From Myxococcus sp. RHSTA-1-4 (GTDB lineage: Bacteria > Myxococcota > Myxococcia > Myxococcales > Myxococcaceae), in NCBI RefSeq assembly GCF_020037125.1, contig NZ_JAIQDG010000019.1, forward strand, positions 1-64,000: 64,000 nucleotides of DNA, written 5' to 3'. A model generated the notes under the pieces. The model ran no database searches and was not told the DNA's origin. It worked only from the letters and a program-made list of their open reading frames with translations. Positions 17,774 through 27,024 of the stretch are shown here, one piece after another (position 1 is the first letter of the stretch; the number at the start of each line of letters is the position of its first letter). The position numbers were made by a program, and so were the translations under genes.

Positions 17774-18634
17774 ATGAAGCGCCCTCTCTTGATTGCGACC
17801 TGTGTCCTGCTGGGGCTGACGTCGGGCTGTGGCTCCGGCGATGCCAACCCGGACCCGGGCGTCCGTACCGAGGACGCCGAGGCAGTGGACCTGGACAACC
17901 TCCGCATCCGCGTCAGCGGCCGGGTGGAGGTGCTGCCCGAGGCCGCGCGCCTGCTCGAGTCGCGAGGCCAGCCGGTGCCCTCGCTGGCGGGAGTCCCCGT
18001 CACCATCGAGGAGCCGCTGCGCCTCGCGGTGAACGACGTGAATGCCACCTTCGGCACGGGAGCGCTGGCCGAGGACGGTGACTTCAGCGTGGCCGAGGTG
18101 CCCGTGCGCGAGGTGCACCAGAGCCTCGCGGTGGGCCTGGCCGCGCCCGGGCTCGTGCGCACGGCCACCGTCGTCTACGACACGGCCTTCACCGGCGGGC
18201 GGCCGCGCACGGACCTCATCGACACACGCGCCTGGGCGTTGCCGGAGTCCTTCCACGACGCGCTCGGCGCCGCCGTGGGCGAGGTCCGCCTGCGCGGCCA
18301 CACCGGAGACAAGGCCGGCACCCTGCGCGACGCGGGCTTCGTGCTGGGCCGCGTGGTGGACGCGGACGGCAACCCGGTGGCGGGCGTGCGCGTGACGCCG
18401 GACCGGAGCGAGCTGGCCGACCGCGTCTACTACCCCACCCCGGACTTCAGCGGCGTGGGCCAGGACGGCACCGGCGCGGACGGCCTGTTCCTCTACGTCC
18501 ACTCCGCCGGGGACGCGGAGACGTTCCGCCTGAGCGTGGACGGCGCGGAGGGCTACACGCCGCGCAACGCGGGCGCCGCGCCCGGTTGGGGACTGTTGCT
18601 CACCGTCTACCCGGGCCAGCACCCGCCTCCGTAG
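17774..18634 (+). CDS. Lipoprotein with carboxypeptidase-regulatory-like (Ig-fold) domain
   Basis: This is 286 residues. The signal MKRPLLIATCVLLGLTSGC gives a lipidated Cys19, followed by an acidic linker. The middle part has VRISGRV-like strands. Around residue 195 GFVLGRVVDADGNPVAGVRVTPDRS is the hallmark of a carboxypeptidase-regulatory-like beta-sandwich (residues about 195-275), a fold that usually serves binding or stability in surface proteins. I start at 17774 rather than at the upstream in-frame ATG because only this gives a signal peptide at the N-terminus. No enzymatic domain is present. It follows the terminator of the repeat lipoprotein and appears monocistronic. Confidence 0.85.
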   Translation: MKRPLLIATCVLLGLTSGCGSGDANPDPGVRTEDAEAVDLDNLRIRVSGRVEVLPEAARLLESRGQPVPSLAGVPVTIEEPLRLAVNDVNATFGTGALAEDGDFSVAEVPVREVHQSLAVGLAAPGLVRTATVVYDTAFTGGRPRTDLIDTRAWALPESFHDALGAAVGEVRLRGHTGDKAGTLRDAGFVLGRVVDADGNPVAGVRVTPDRSELADRVYYPTPDFSGVGQDGTGADGLFLYVHSAGDAETFRLSVDGAEGYTPRNAGAAPGWGLLLTVYPGQHPPP

Positions 18635-19030
18635 CCCGGAAGCCCGTCGGCTCCGGTGCGTCCGCCGCTCTGGAGCCGCGTGACTTCGAGCCGGGGCACG
18701 ATTCCCCGCTCGCCGTGCGGACGGCCGGCCATGCGAGGCCGGGGCCCGCTGGGGATGCCCATCCTGGGCCTGTACCCGGGCGTCGGCACGGGTGAGGCCG
18801 TGCTGCTGTCGGTGGCGGGGCTGCTGACGGGCGCGGCGCCGCGCGGCCTGCTCGCATGGGCCCGGCCGTTCCGCGGCAGACGCCTGCCCCCCGGGCCGAT
18901 GTCAGGAGCCCTCGCGCGGCGCATGCCTCCCCGAGGCATCTCGTCCGTGGACAAGGCCCTGCCTTGACCGGCCCCTCGGCCCGGACCAGGCATTGAAGGA
19001 GTCCCATGCGTTCCAGGGGGGACGCCAACG
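18635..19030. other. Spacer with a doubtful small reading frame
   Basis: An ATG at 18731 opens a 78-codon frame with high GC at third positions and a hydrophobic stretch (MPILGLYPGVGTG, AVLLSVAGLLTGAA). It has no clear ribosome site and an Arg/Pro-rich tail, so I treat it as doubtful. The remainder upstream of the histidine kinase shows a G-rich ribosome site (GGGGGGAC) but no clear promoter. Confidence 0.35.
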
Positions 19031-21043
19031 ATGAGCTGGACCGGGAGGCCCCAGAGTCGTATCGAGGCCTGGGCCCGCGCGCTGGCCTGGCTCGCGGCGC
19101 TGGGAGTCCCTGCCCTGGGGCTGCTGAACCTGGTGGGCTGGGCCCGGGGCGTGCCGGTGCTCGAGCCGGTGATGGCCGGCCTGCCCACGCCGCCTCCTCA
19201 AACCAGCCTCGCGCAGATGCTCGGAGGCATGGCGCTGGGCCTGAGGCTGCCTCGCCGCCCCTCCCTGCTCCATGAACTGCTGGCGGAGGCCTGCGCGGTG
19301 GGGGTGCTGACCCTTGGCGTGATGAGCCTCTCCCACGACCTGGCGGGACTGAGCGTATCAGCGCACACCACGCTGACGCGGTTGCTGGATGGAGCGGAGG
19401 CGCCCGTGCGCCGTCCCTCGCCCCTCACCTCCACCTGCCTGCTGCTGCTGGGACCCGCGCTGATGTTGCAGTGGCGCTCCGGGCGGTGGCATTCCACGAA
19501 GGACACCCTCACGGTGCTGGCCATGCTGGGCGCGCTGCTGGGCTTCAACGGCGTGCTGCTCGGCCCCGTCGTGGGAGTGAGCGCCATGCCCTTCCTCGCG
19601 CGGCGCAGCATGAGCCTGCCCACCGCGCTGTCACTGCTCTTCCTCGGCCTGGGAACGCTGTGCGCGCAGCCCAGGCAGGGGCTCATGGGCCGCATCACCC
19701 GGAACACGCTCGGCGGGTTGCTGGGGCGCCGGCTCATCCCCGTGGCCCTGCTGGGCCCGCCGCTGCTGGGAGTGGCGCTGGTGCTGCTGGAGGGCGCGGG
19801 CGCCATCAAACACGAGGCGAGGTTCCCCCTCTTCGCCACCGTGGTGAGCGCGGCGGGCCTGGTGCTGGTGCTGCTTTCCGCGCGGGCACTGGACATGATT
19901 GAGGTCCGGCGCCAGCAGGCCCACGCGGAAGCGGAGATGCAGCGCGGCCTCCTCCAGACGGTGCTTGACCATGCGCCGGTGGGCGTCATCCTCGTGGACC
20001 CGGAGCGCGGCACGGTGGTGTCCAACCGGGTGGCGGACACGATGCTCGGGCGGCCCCTGTCCGAGGGGAGCCGGGAACGGTACATGGAGCAACTCCGCCA
20101 CGTGGACGGGCGGCCGGTGCGGCTGGAGGAGCTTCCCTCCACGCGGGTGGCGGAGACGGAACGGGTGGTGGGGCCGGAGGAGTACCTCGTCCTCCAGCCG
20201 GACGGCCACACGCTCCCGGTGCTGGCCACGGCGGCCCCCGTCCCCGGCGGGCGTGGCGTGGTGGTCAGCTTCCAGGACCTGACCCCGCGCCGCGAGCTGG
20301 AGCGGCTGCGCGAGGAGTACGTGAGCCTCATCTCGCACGACCTTCGCACCCCGCTCAACACCATCTCCCTCCGGGCGGACCTGCTCCAGCGCCTGCTGCG
20401 CGAGCGGCACCTGTCGCGCGAGCAGGGCCTGTCGGAAGCCATCCTGGGCAGCGTGGCCTGGATGAGCTCCATGATTGAGGAACTGCTGGAGGGCGCGAGG
20501 CTGGAAGCGAAGCGGGAAACGCCGCGCCGCGAGCCAAGGGACCTGGTGCGCTTCCTGGAAGAGGTGATGGAGCGGGACGTGCCGCCGGACCAGCGCGAGC
20601 GCTTCCGCTTGGAGGTGGCCGGGCCGATGCCGGCCGTCTGGATGGACGCGCCACGGCTGGAGCGGGTGCTGGCCAACCTGCTGGGCAACGCCGCGAAGTA
20701 CAGCCCGCCGCACCTGCCCGTGGTGGTGCGCGCCCGGGTGCGGGACTCGTGGGTGGAGGTGTCGGTGAGCGACCAGGGCCCGGGGCTGTCCCCCGAGGAC
20801 GCGGCGCACGTCTTCGACAAGTACTACCGCACACGGAAGGGCAGCGCGTCCGACACGAAGGGACTGGGGCTGGGGCTCTACATCAGCCGCCTCATCGTGG
20901 AGGCGCACGGCGGCCGCATCTGGGTGGAGAGCGAGCCCGGCCGGGGCGCCACCTTCTGCTTCAGCCTGCCGGTGGGGCCCCCGCGGGAGGCGCCCGTCCC
21001 CGGCCCGGCGCCCGAGGAGCCAGGACCGGGGGAAGGCGCGTGA
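19031..21043 (+). CDS. Membrane-bound PAS histidine kinase (orphan)
   Basis: This is 670 residues. The N-terminal half (about 1-290) is a membrane sensor with roughly seven to eight hydrophobic helices (ALAWLAALGVPALGLLNLVGW through LVLVLLSARALDM). A PAS domain (about 310-415, GVILVDPERGTVVSNRVADTMLG) leads into the dimerisation and phosphoacceptor helix with SHDLRTPLN (His436). The ATPase domain has the N box LLGNAAKYSPPH, G1 DQGPGLSP and G2 GLGLGLYISR. No response regulator is adjacent, so it is an orphan sensor, common in Myxococcus. It converges with the PD40 gene, leaving only three bases between stop codons. The stimulus is unknown. Confidence 0.95.
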   Translation: MSWTGRPQSRIEAWARALAWLAALGVPALGLLNLVGWARGVPVLEPVMAGLPTPPPQTSLAQMLGGMALGLRLPRRPSLLHELLAEACAVGVLTLGVMSLSHDLAGLSVSAHTTLTRLLDGAEAPVRRPSPLTSTCLLLLGPALMLQWRSGRWHSTKDTLTVLAMLGALLGFNGVLLGPVVGVSAMPFLARRSMSLPTALSLLFLGLGTLCAQPRQGLMGRITRNTLGGLLGRRLIPVALLGPPLLGVALVLLEGAGAIKHEARFPLFATVVSAAGLVLVLLSARALDMIEVRRQQAHAEAEMQRGLLQTVLDHAPVGVILVDPERGTVVSNRVADTMLGRPLSEGSRERYMEQLRHVDGRPVRLEELPSTRVAETERVVGPEEYLVLQPDGHTLPVLATAAPVPGGRGVVVSFQDLTPRRELERLREEYVSLISHDLRTPLNTISLRADLLQRLLRERHLSREQGLSEAILGSVAWMSSMIEELLEGARLEAKRETPRREPRDLVRFLEEVMERDVPPDQRERFRLEVAGPMPAVWMDAPRLERVLANLLGNAAKYSPPHLPVVVRARVRDSWVEVSVSDQGPGLSPEDAAHVFDKYYRTRKGSASDTKGLGLGLYISRLIVEAHGGRIWVESEPGRGATFCFSLPVGPPREAPVPGPAPEEPGPGEGA

Positions 21044-21046
21044 GCT

Positions 21047-22150
<1,104 letters not shown>

Positions 22151-22151
22151 C

Positions 22152-23756
22152 TCAGCGGACCCGGATGGCGTCCGCCATGACCACGTAGCCGGCGGTGGTC
22201 CAGCGGCTGAGCTGCACCTTGTTCCAGCCGGCCGGGAAGCTCCAGGTGCCCAGCGTGTTCCACTTGCTGCCGTTGAGCTGCTGGTTCACGCTCACCGTCA
22301 CGTTGCCCGACGAGGTGGTGACGATGAAGGGCGCCGTCGCGGAGCGGTTGGTGCCCGCCACCCACCAGGCGTCGATGGTCTTCGTGGCCGCCGCCGGCAG
22401 GTAGAACTCGAAGACGGCCGGCGCGGAGACGGCCTCGGTGGCGGCGTAGTAGTAGCCGCTGCCGTAGTAGCCGGCGCTGTAGCCGTCCGTCCAGGTGCCC
22501 ACCGTGGAGAAGCGGGCGTTGGCCGAGTTGTTGTTGGCGTTGTTGCTGTCGACGACGATGGACGTCGACGTGGCGTCACCGCAGTAGCTCTTGATCTTGC
22601 TGATGTACGTGGACCACGGCCAGTTCGCACCCGGGTCCGTGCGGGTGGCCGGCTGCAGGCGGCCGTGCGCGACGATGTGGTAGCTGTCGCGGACGATGCC
22701 CTGGCCCTGGGTGATGTCGCAGGACAGCTTCGCCGAGGCGTCAATCTGGCCGGCGGGGAACGAGGACTGGCTGGCGTAGCCGCCGTGCTCGATGCCCACG
22801 GAGAAGTGGTTCACCGACACGCCCTGCAGGCCGCACATCACGCCGCCGTTGAGGTTGCAGTCGTAGCTGGCGCCCACGTGCCAGGCGCGGTCTGCCTCGC
22901 GCACGAGCTGCGAAATCTCCGTGCCGCCCTCGTTGACGACGTAGTGCGCGCTGACGCCCGCGGCGGAGTTGGTCAGCCAGCCCCAGCAGCCCGAGTAGCC
23001 ACCCTCACAGGTGTGGATGACAATCATGGACACGTCCGTGCCGGCCGGACGCGAGTTGTAGTTGGGCGACGGCCGCCAGATGGAGGCGGCGTAGTCCGGG
23101 CCGGCCGCGAAGGCGCGCAGCTTCGGCAGCGCGAACTTCGCCTCGACGGCGGAGGGCTCCAGCGAGACGGCGACCTTGCCCTCGGGGGTGAAGGCGGTGG
23201 CACCCTCGACGAGGGCGGCGTACACGTCCTCGTGGATGTAGTGCGCCTGGATGTCGGGGTCGGTGATGTCCGTCAGGCGGACGGCCACCGGGGCCCACGC
23301 GCCCAGGTCCGCGCGGTCGATGCCCGCCTCGGCGGCGAACTTCGACAGCAGCGCGGCGCCCGCGCGGATGTTGGCGGCCGGGTCGGCGCGCACGGCCTCC
23401 GCGGACACGCCCGCGAGCGCGGCGCCGTCGTCGAGGAGCTGCCCGCGCAGGCCCATGACGCCGAACGCCGCGGGACGGCCCTCGAACTCCTGCTCGCCCT
23501 GGACGTGCTCCCAGCGCGTCTCCGCGTAGGAGATGGCCTTGAGCAGGCTCACCGGGACGTCGAACTCCGCGGCGGCGTCGGCGAACACCGCGTCCAGCTC
23601 ATACGGCGTGCGACGGGAGGCGTCCTGCTGTGTCTCGGTGGACGGGGTCTCCGCGGCCGGGGGCGCCTCGGGCGCCGGAGCCTCCGGCTGGGGGCCGCAG
23701 GATGCCAGGGCCATGGCGGCGGCGGTCGCCGCGAGCGTCTTACGGAAGAGGAACAC
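22152..23756 (-). CDS. Peptidoglycan amidase lipoprotein: transglycosylase-like, Amidase_2 and golvesin-type domains
   Basis: This is 534 residues from a GTG at 23756, which has AAGGAG six bases upstream and yields a lipoprotein signal (FLFRKTLAATAAAMALASC). Domains follow in order. Residues about 45-150 resemble a lytic-transglycosylase fold (LLKAISYAETRWEHV, AFGVMGLRG). Residues about 225-395 form an N-acetylmuramoyl-L-alanine amidase of the Amidase_2 type, with zinc-ligand regions VIHTCEGGY, AWHVGAS and VAHGRLQPATRTDPG. From about 405 a golvesin-like C-terminal beta domain (VDSNNANNNSANARF...GYVVMADAIRV) could bind carbohydrate. It would act on peptidoglycan at the envelope, in prey lysis or self-remodelling; which one is not known. 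A TTG start five codons upstream is less likely. Confidence 0.9.
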   Translation of the reverse strand: MFLFRKTLAATAAAMALASCGPQPEAPAPEAPPAAETPSTETQQDASRRTPYELDAVFADAAAEFDVPVSLLKAISYAETRWEHVQGEQEFEGRPAAFGVMGLRGQLLDDGAALAGVSAEAVRADPAANIRAGAALLSKFAAEAGIDRADLGAWAPVAVRLTDITDPDIQAHYIHEDVYAALVEGATAFTPEGKVAVSLEPSAVEAKFALPKLRAFAAGPDYAASIWRPSPNYNSRPAGTDVSMIVIHTCEGGYSGCWGWLTNSAAGVSAHYVVNEGGTEISQLVREADRAWHVGASYDCNLNGGVMCGLQGVSVNHFSVGIEHGGYASQSSFPAGQIDASAKLSCDITQGQGIVRDSYHIVAHGRLQPATRTDPGANWPWSTYISKIKSYCGDATSTSIVVDSNNANNNSANARFSTVGTWTDGYSAGYYGSGYYYAATEAVSAPAVFEFYLPAAATKTIDAWWVAGTNRSATAPFIVTTSSGNVTVSVNQQLNGSKWNTLGTWSFPAGWNKVQLSRWTTAGYVVMADAIRVR

Positions 23757-24210
23757 TGGGAACTCCTTCAAGGGGGGTCAGCAGCTCCACGGTCCGCCCC
23801 CACCTTCCGGGAGCGGCGCAGGGGCGGGCCGTCAGCATCATCCGTGCCAGCCTCGTGCTCCCCGAGAGAACCTCCTTCCCGGACTCCAGGTGGAGCATGC
23901 ATGCACCACCCGGGTGTCAAGAAATCCGCTGCCGGACAGCCTGGGGCAGCGCCGCAAACACTTGAAATCGCGAGACATGGCCCCCCTCTGGCCCCTACCT
24001 GCCGCGTCGCATTGGCCCAGGCGTGTCGCACTGTCGTAATTCGAGACAGTCTTGATGTAAGAAGAGTTTACCTTCCCTCCCTGCCCCGCCCTTTCTGGCG
24101 TGGAGCCGGACGAGCGGGTGCGGGTTGCCCCTCCCGGGCGCGCGCCGGGAAGACCTTCAGCTGACGTGGCGTTGCCGACAGGGACGAGGGCTTCCGCTAT
24201 GAGGAGGGAC
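23757..24210. other. Divergent promoter region
   Basis: It separates the leftward amidase gene from the rightward metallophosphoesterase gene. Most is GC-rich without coding character. A more A/T-rich patch at 24030-24075 (around CTTGATGTAAGAAGAGTTTACC) is a likely promoter zone, but no single -35/-10 pair stands out. Confidence 0.4.
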
Positions 24211-24948
24211 ATGCGGCTCTTCGGCATTGGCGACACGCACCTGCCCTCCACGCGGCAGAAGGACATGCACCGCTTCGGATGGACGGACCATCCGCTCCCC
24301 TTGCAGCGGGCCTGGGACGAGCGGGTGCGCCCGGAGGACGTGGTCATCGTCGCGGGCGACATCTCCTGGGGCACGCGGCCGCACGAGGTGCTGGAGGATT
24401 TGGCGTGGCTGGACGCGCGCCCGGGCCGCAAGGTGCTGGTGCGCGGCAACCATGACTACTGGTGGGGCGACTCCGCCTCCAAGCTGCGCAAGCTGCTGGA
24501 GCCGTACCGCACGCTGGAGGGCTTCCTCCAGAACAGCGCCGTCGTCATGGGCCCGTGGGTGATTGCCGGCAGCCGGCTGTGGACGGCGCCCGAGGCCCCG
24601 CCCATGCCCGGCGGAGAGATGGGCGACGAGCCCATCGACCTGGGCTACGTGGAGCGCGAGACGCGCCGGCTGGCGGCCTCCTTCGAGGACGCGAAGAAGA
24701 AGGAGGCGGCCAGCCCCACGCCGCTGGTGCGCGTGGTGGCGGTGCACTTCCCGCCGGTGTACGCCAACCAGAAGCCCACCGCCTTCAGTGAGCCCATTGA
24801 AGCCTTCCACCCGAAGGTGTGTGTGTATGGGCACCTGCACGCGGAGGGCATCTCCGCGGGCTTCACGGGGGAGCGCGCCGGGGTGCGCTACGTGCTGGCC
24901 TCGTGTGACGCGGCGCACTTCGCGCCGGTGCTGCTCGACGAGGTGTGA
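24211..24948 (+). CDS. Calcineurin-like metallophosphoesterase
   Basis: This is 245 residues. The metallophosphoesterase ligands are all visible: GDTHLP (DxH), VVIVAGDISWG (GDxxW variant), VRGNHDYWW (GNHD), VAVHFPP (H) and YGHLHAEG (GHxH). This is a cytoplasmic two-metal phosphoesterase of the bacterial YkuE/Rv-type group; the substrate is unknown. I choose the ATG at 24211 because GAGGAGG precedes it by four bases. An in-frame ATG at 24199 is also possible. The gene precedes TIGR02265 by 71 bases, with a promoter-like TAAGCT and a GC hairpin between, so they may be separate units. Confidence 0.93.
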   Translation: MRLFGIGDTHLPSTRQKDMHRFGWTDHPLPLQRAWDERVRPEDVVIVAGDISWGTRPHEVLEDLAWLDARPGRKVLVRGNHDYWWGDSASKLRKLLEPYRTLEGFLQNSAVVMGPWVIAGSRLWTAPEAPPMPGGEMGDEPIDLGYVERETRRLAASFEDAKKKEAASPTPLVRVVAVHFPPVYANQKPTAFSEPIEAFHPKVCVYGHLHAEGISAGFTGERAGVRYVLASCDAAHFAPVLLDEV

Positions 24949-25019
24949 GGGTGAGGCAGTCCAGCTAAGCTCCCGCCCCTCCCCCTGTGGGGCCGCGGGC
25001 GGGGAGCAGGAGTGGAGTC

Positions 25020-25601
25020 ATGCCGTCCAACAAGGCCGAGCTCGCCGTCCGCATCGCCGCCGCCCAGCCGGGCGACCTGGTGCGAGGCCTGTTCTTCAAG
25101 ACGGTCTTCAGCCTCGTCCAGCAGCACGCGGGCCTCGCCGCGCTGGAAGGGGTGCGCGAGGGCGCGCTGGCGGCGGACTACTCGGACCTGCGCACGTACC
25201 CGGTGCAGGACTTCCTGACGCTGCTCTACCGCGCGGCGGACGTGCTCGAGGACACGGTGGGGCCGGAGAACGCCGTGTTCCACGCGTGCGGCGAGACGGG
25301 GGTGACTCGCTACGCCACCGGCCCCGGAATGCTCATCTTCGGCATCATCTCCCGGGGCGACCCGCAGAAGCTCTTCGCGGGGGCGCAGATGGGCTACAGC
25401 GCGGCCGTCACGTACGGCAGCCGGGAGTACCTCTCCACGGGCCCGACGTCGGGCACGCTGCGCGTGCGAAGGGACATGCTGCCACCCGCGTACCACGAGG
25501 GCATCCTGACCGGCGCGCTGAAGGTGCTGGGATTGAAGGGTACGGCGAAGGCTCACGCGTTGGACGTGGACCGCGTGGACTACGACATCCAGTGGGAGTA
25601 G
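25020..25601 (+). CDS. TIGR02265/DUF2378-like protein (Myxococcus paralogous family)
   Basis: This is 193 residues and soluble. GDLVRGLFFKTVFSLVQQHAG near the N-terminus, YSDLRTYPVQDFLTLLYRAADVLED in the middle, then a GPGMLIFGIISRGDPQKLFAGAQMGY segment and a beta-rich C-terminal half match my memory of the TIGR02265 family, which expanded in Myxococcus and Stigmatella and has no known function. GGAGTGGAG lies just upstream of the ATG. A TAAGCT element at 24966-24971 followed by a GC-rich hairpin lies in the leader. It is convergent with the hot-dog gene, 27 bases apart. The family call is moderate; the gene itself is secure. Confidence 0.75.
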   Translation: MPSNKAELAVRIAAAQPGDLVRGLFFKTVFSLVQQHAGLAALEGVREGALAADYSDLRTYPVQDFLTLLYRAADVLEDTVGPENAVFHACGETGVTRYATGPGMLIFGIISRGDPQKLFAGAQMGYSAAVTYGSREYLSTGPTSGTLRVRRDMLPPAYHEGILTGALKVLGLKGTAKAHALDVDRVDYDIQWE

Positions 25602-25628
25602 GGGCCGCGCTCGCGGGGCCGCGCTACT

Positions 25629-26651
25629 TCAGTCCACTCGGGTGAAGGTGACGTCGAGGCTCGCCACCACGCGCTCGCCCACGGACGCCTGGCAGGTGAA
25701 GGTGTGGTCGGCGCCGTTGACCTCGCGGCGGTGCGCGCCGAACGTCACCGTCTGGCCGGCGAAGGCGAGGCTGTCCGCGGACAGGCGCACGTCCTTCGCG
25801 AGGCAGCGCGCCCAGGGCGCCCCCTCCAGCCGGCGCAGCAGCGTGGTGGCCACGCGCGTCATCCCGCTGGCGACGATGGCCACCGGCATCACCGGGTGCA
25901 GGGCGAAGTGGCCCTTGCACATGTCGGGCGTCACCGGGCCCAGCGTGGCGTTGAGGGACTCGCCGTCCGGGCGCCAGTCGCGCAGGGCCAGCGGCTTGCT
26001 GTACGGGTTCTGCCGCAGCTTCGCCCACTCCTCGGGGGTGCGCTGGATGCCGTCGTCACGGCGCGGCTCGCGGCGCATGTCCATGCGCGCCTCGCCGAAC
26101 AGGCGGGTGAAGGCGGCGGCGGACAGCACGTTGTAGTCCACCTCCAGGCGGAACACCGGCGTGCCGTCCTCCAGCGACAGCAGCGTGCGCGCGGTGGCGG
26201 TGCGCTTGCCGGTGAACTCGGCCTGGGCCAGGCCCCACATCAGCTCCGTGGAGCGGGCCATCGGCTGCTTGCTCAGCCACTGCCCGCGCGCGCCGCACGC
26301 CAGGTAGAAGTGCTGCCCGTCCTTCGGCGTCACCAGCGCGGACGCGCACGAGCCGAGGATGGCCAGGTGACGCCCCGACTCCGCGATGCTGATGGGGCCG
26401 GCTTCCGCGTCCGGGTCCTGCTGCACCGGAATCCGCGCCACCACCTCACCCTGCCCCATCACCGTCACGTCCTTCAGCGCGAAGTACGGGTCCCTCACGC
26501 AGATGCGCGGGTACAGCTCCTGCGCGCTCAGCACCGTGTGCGGCGCGAGGTCGCTCAGCGCGCGCAGGGGCTCCTGCGACTGGGTCCAGGAGGCTCCAGG
26601 GACGGAGGCGATCATCGAAGGGGCAGCGGCGAGGGGAGCGGAATCGAACAT
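25629..26651 (-). CDS. Double hot-dog-like protein, possibly acyl-thioester related
   Basis: This is 340 residues from the ATG at 26651 (AGAGG nine bases upstream). Two halves look alike in layout: a helix with GRHLAILGSCASALVT then FYLACGARGQWL, and HPVMPVAIVASGMTRVATTLL then strands ending TFTCQASVGERVVASLDVTF. This arrangement suggests a double hot-dog fold, as in FabA/FabZ-type dehydratases or acyl-CoA thioesterases. I do not see a confident catalytic His/Asp or His/Glu pair, so enzymatic activity is uncertain. It stands alone, preceded by a 22-bp inverted repeat in a more A/T-rich upstream region, which points to its own regulated promoter. Confidence 0.7.
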   Translation of the reverse strand: MFDSAPLAAAPSMIASVPGASWTQSQEPLRALSDLAPHTVLSAQELYPRICVRDPYFALKDVTVMGQGEVVARIPVQQDPDAEAGPISIAESGRHLAILGSCASALVTPKDGQHFYLACGARGQWLSKQPMARSTELMWGLAQAEFTGKRTATARTLLSLEDGTPVFRLEVDYNVLSAAAFTRLFGEARMDMRREPRRDDGIQRTPEEWAKLRQNPYSKPLALRDWRPDGESLNATLGPVTPDMCKGHFALHPVMPVAIVASGMTRVATTLLRRLEGAPWARCLAKDVRLSADSLAFAGQTVTFGAHRREVNGADHTFTCQASVGERVVASLDVTFTRVD

Positions 26652-27024
26652 GGGGGCTGACCTCTTTCTGGACACAGGGTGCCGGGGGACACCTGCACGC
26701 CTTGTAACCGAGCAGGCTTCTGCTGGTACAGGACTTTTTCTGTACCGATGCAAAATTCTCGGTTGGACAGCCCGATTTGTTGCTTCGGCCGGTAATTTTC
26801 TTCCGTGGACGCAATTTCAGCGCGGATTCTTGCGCTCGGACGGCCGACGGACGGCACATGAACCCCGCCCGACGCGCGGAGTCAAGCAGTGTCTGGGGTA
26901 CCCCTCACCCAGAGGCAGCGAAATGTTCGTGAGTGAATCCGGGTATTTAGGAGCACCCCGGAAAAGGGGCCGTGAAGTCCCTTTTCGGACGCCCCGGGTC
27001 GGCCCGGCCACCGCTCAACAGCCC
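26652..27024. other. A/T-enriched regulatory spacer
   Basis: It lies between the stop of kup (27025) and the start of the hot-dog gene (26651), both on the minus strand. The segment 26725-26810 is notably richer in A/T than its surroundings and holds an inverted repeat and a TTGCAT element that could be a -35. A G/C hairpin-like stretch near 26950-26985 (CCCCGGAAAAGGGGC) may end kup transcription. Confidence 0.45.
26725..26746. promoter_or_regulatory. Inverted repeat, putative operator
   Basis: GGTACAG (26725-26731) and CTGTACC (26740-26746) are perfect 7-bp arms around an eight-base T-rich spacer. The site is about 75 bases upstream of the hot-dog gene start and overlaps a plausible promoter (TTGCAT about 17 bases from TGTACC on the minus strand). 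The geometry suits a dimeric repressor. The regulator is unknown. Confidence 0.45.

Noticed and set aside
16199-18622. Long minus-strand frames with Cys/Arg or Ala/Val repeats
   Set aside because: They mirror the Gly/Asn/Ser codon repeats of the lipoprotein on the + strand; no start site or signal.
18731-18967. Small hydrophobic protein of 78 residues
   Set aside because: High third-position GC but no ribosome site, no homology that I recognise and a shadow-like Arg/Pro tail; kept only as a remark.
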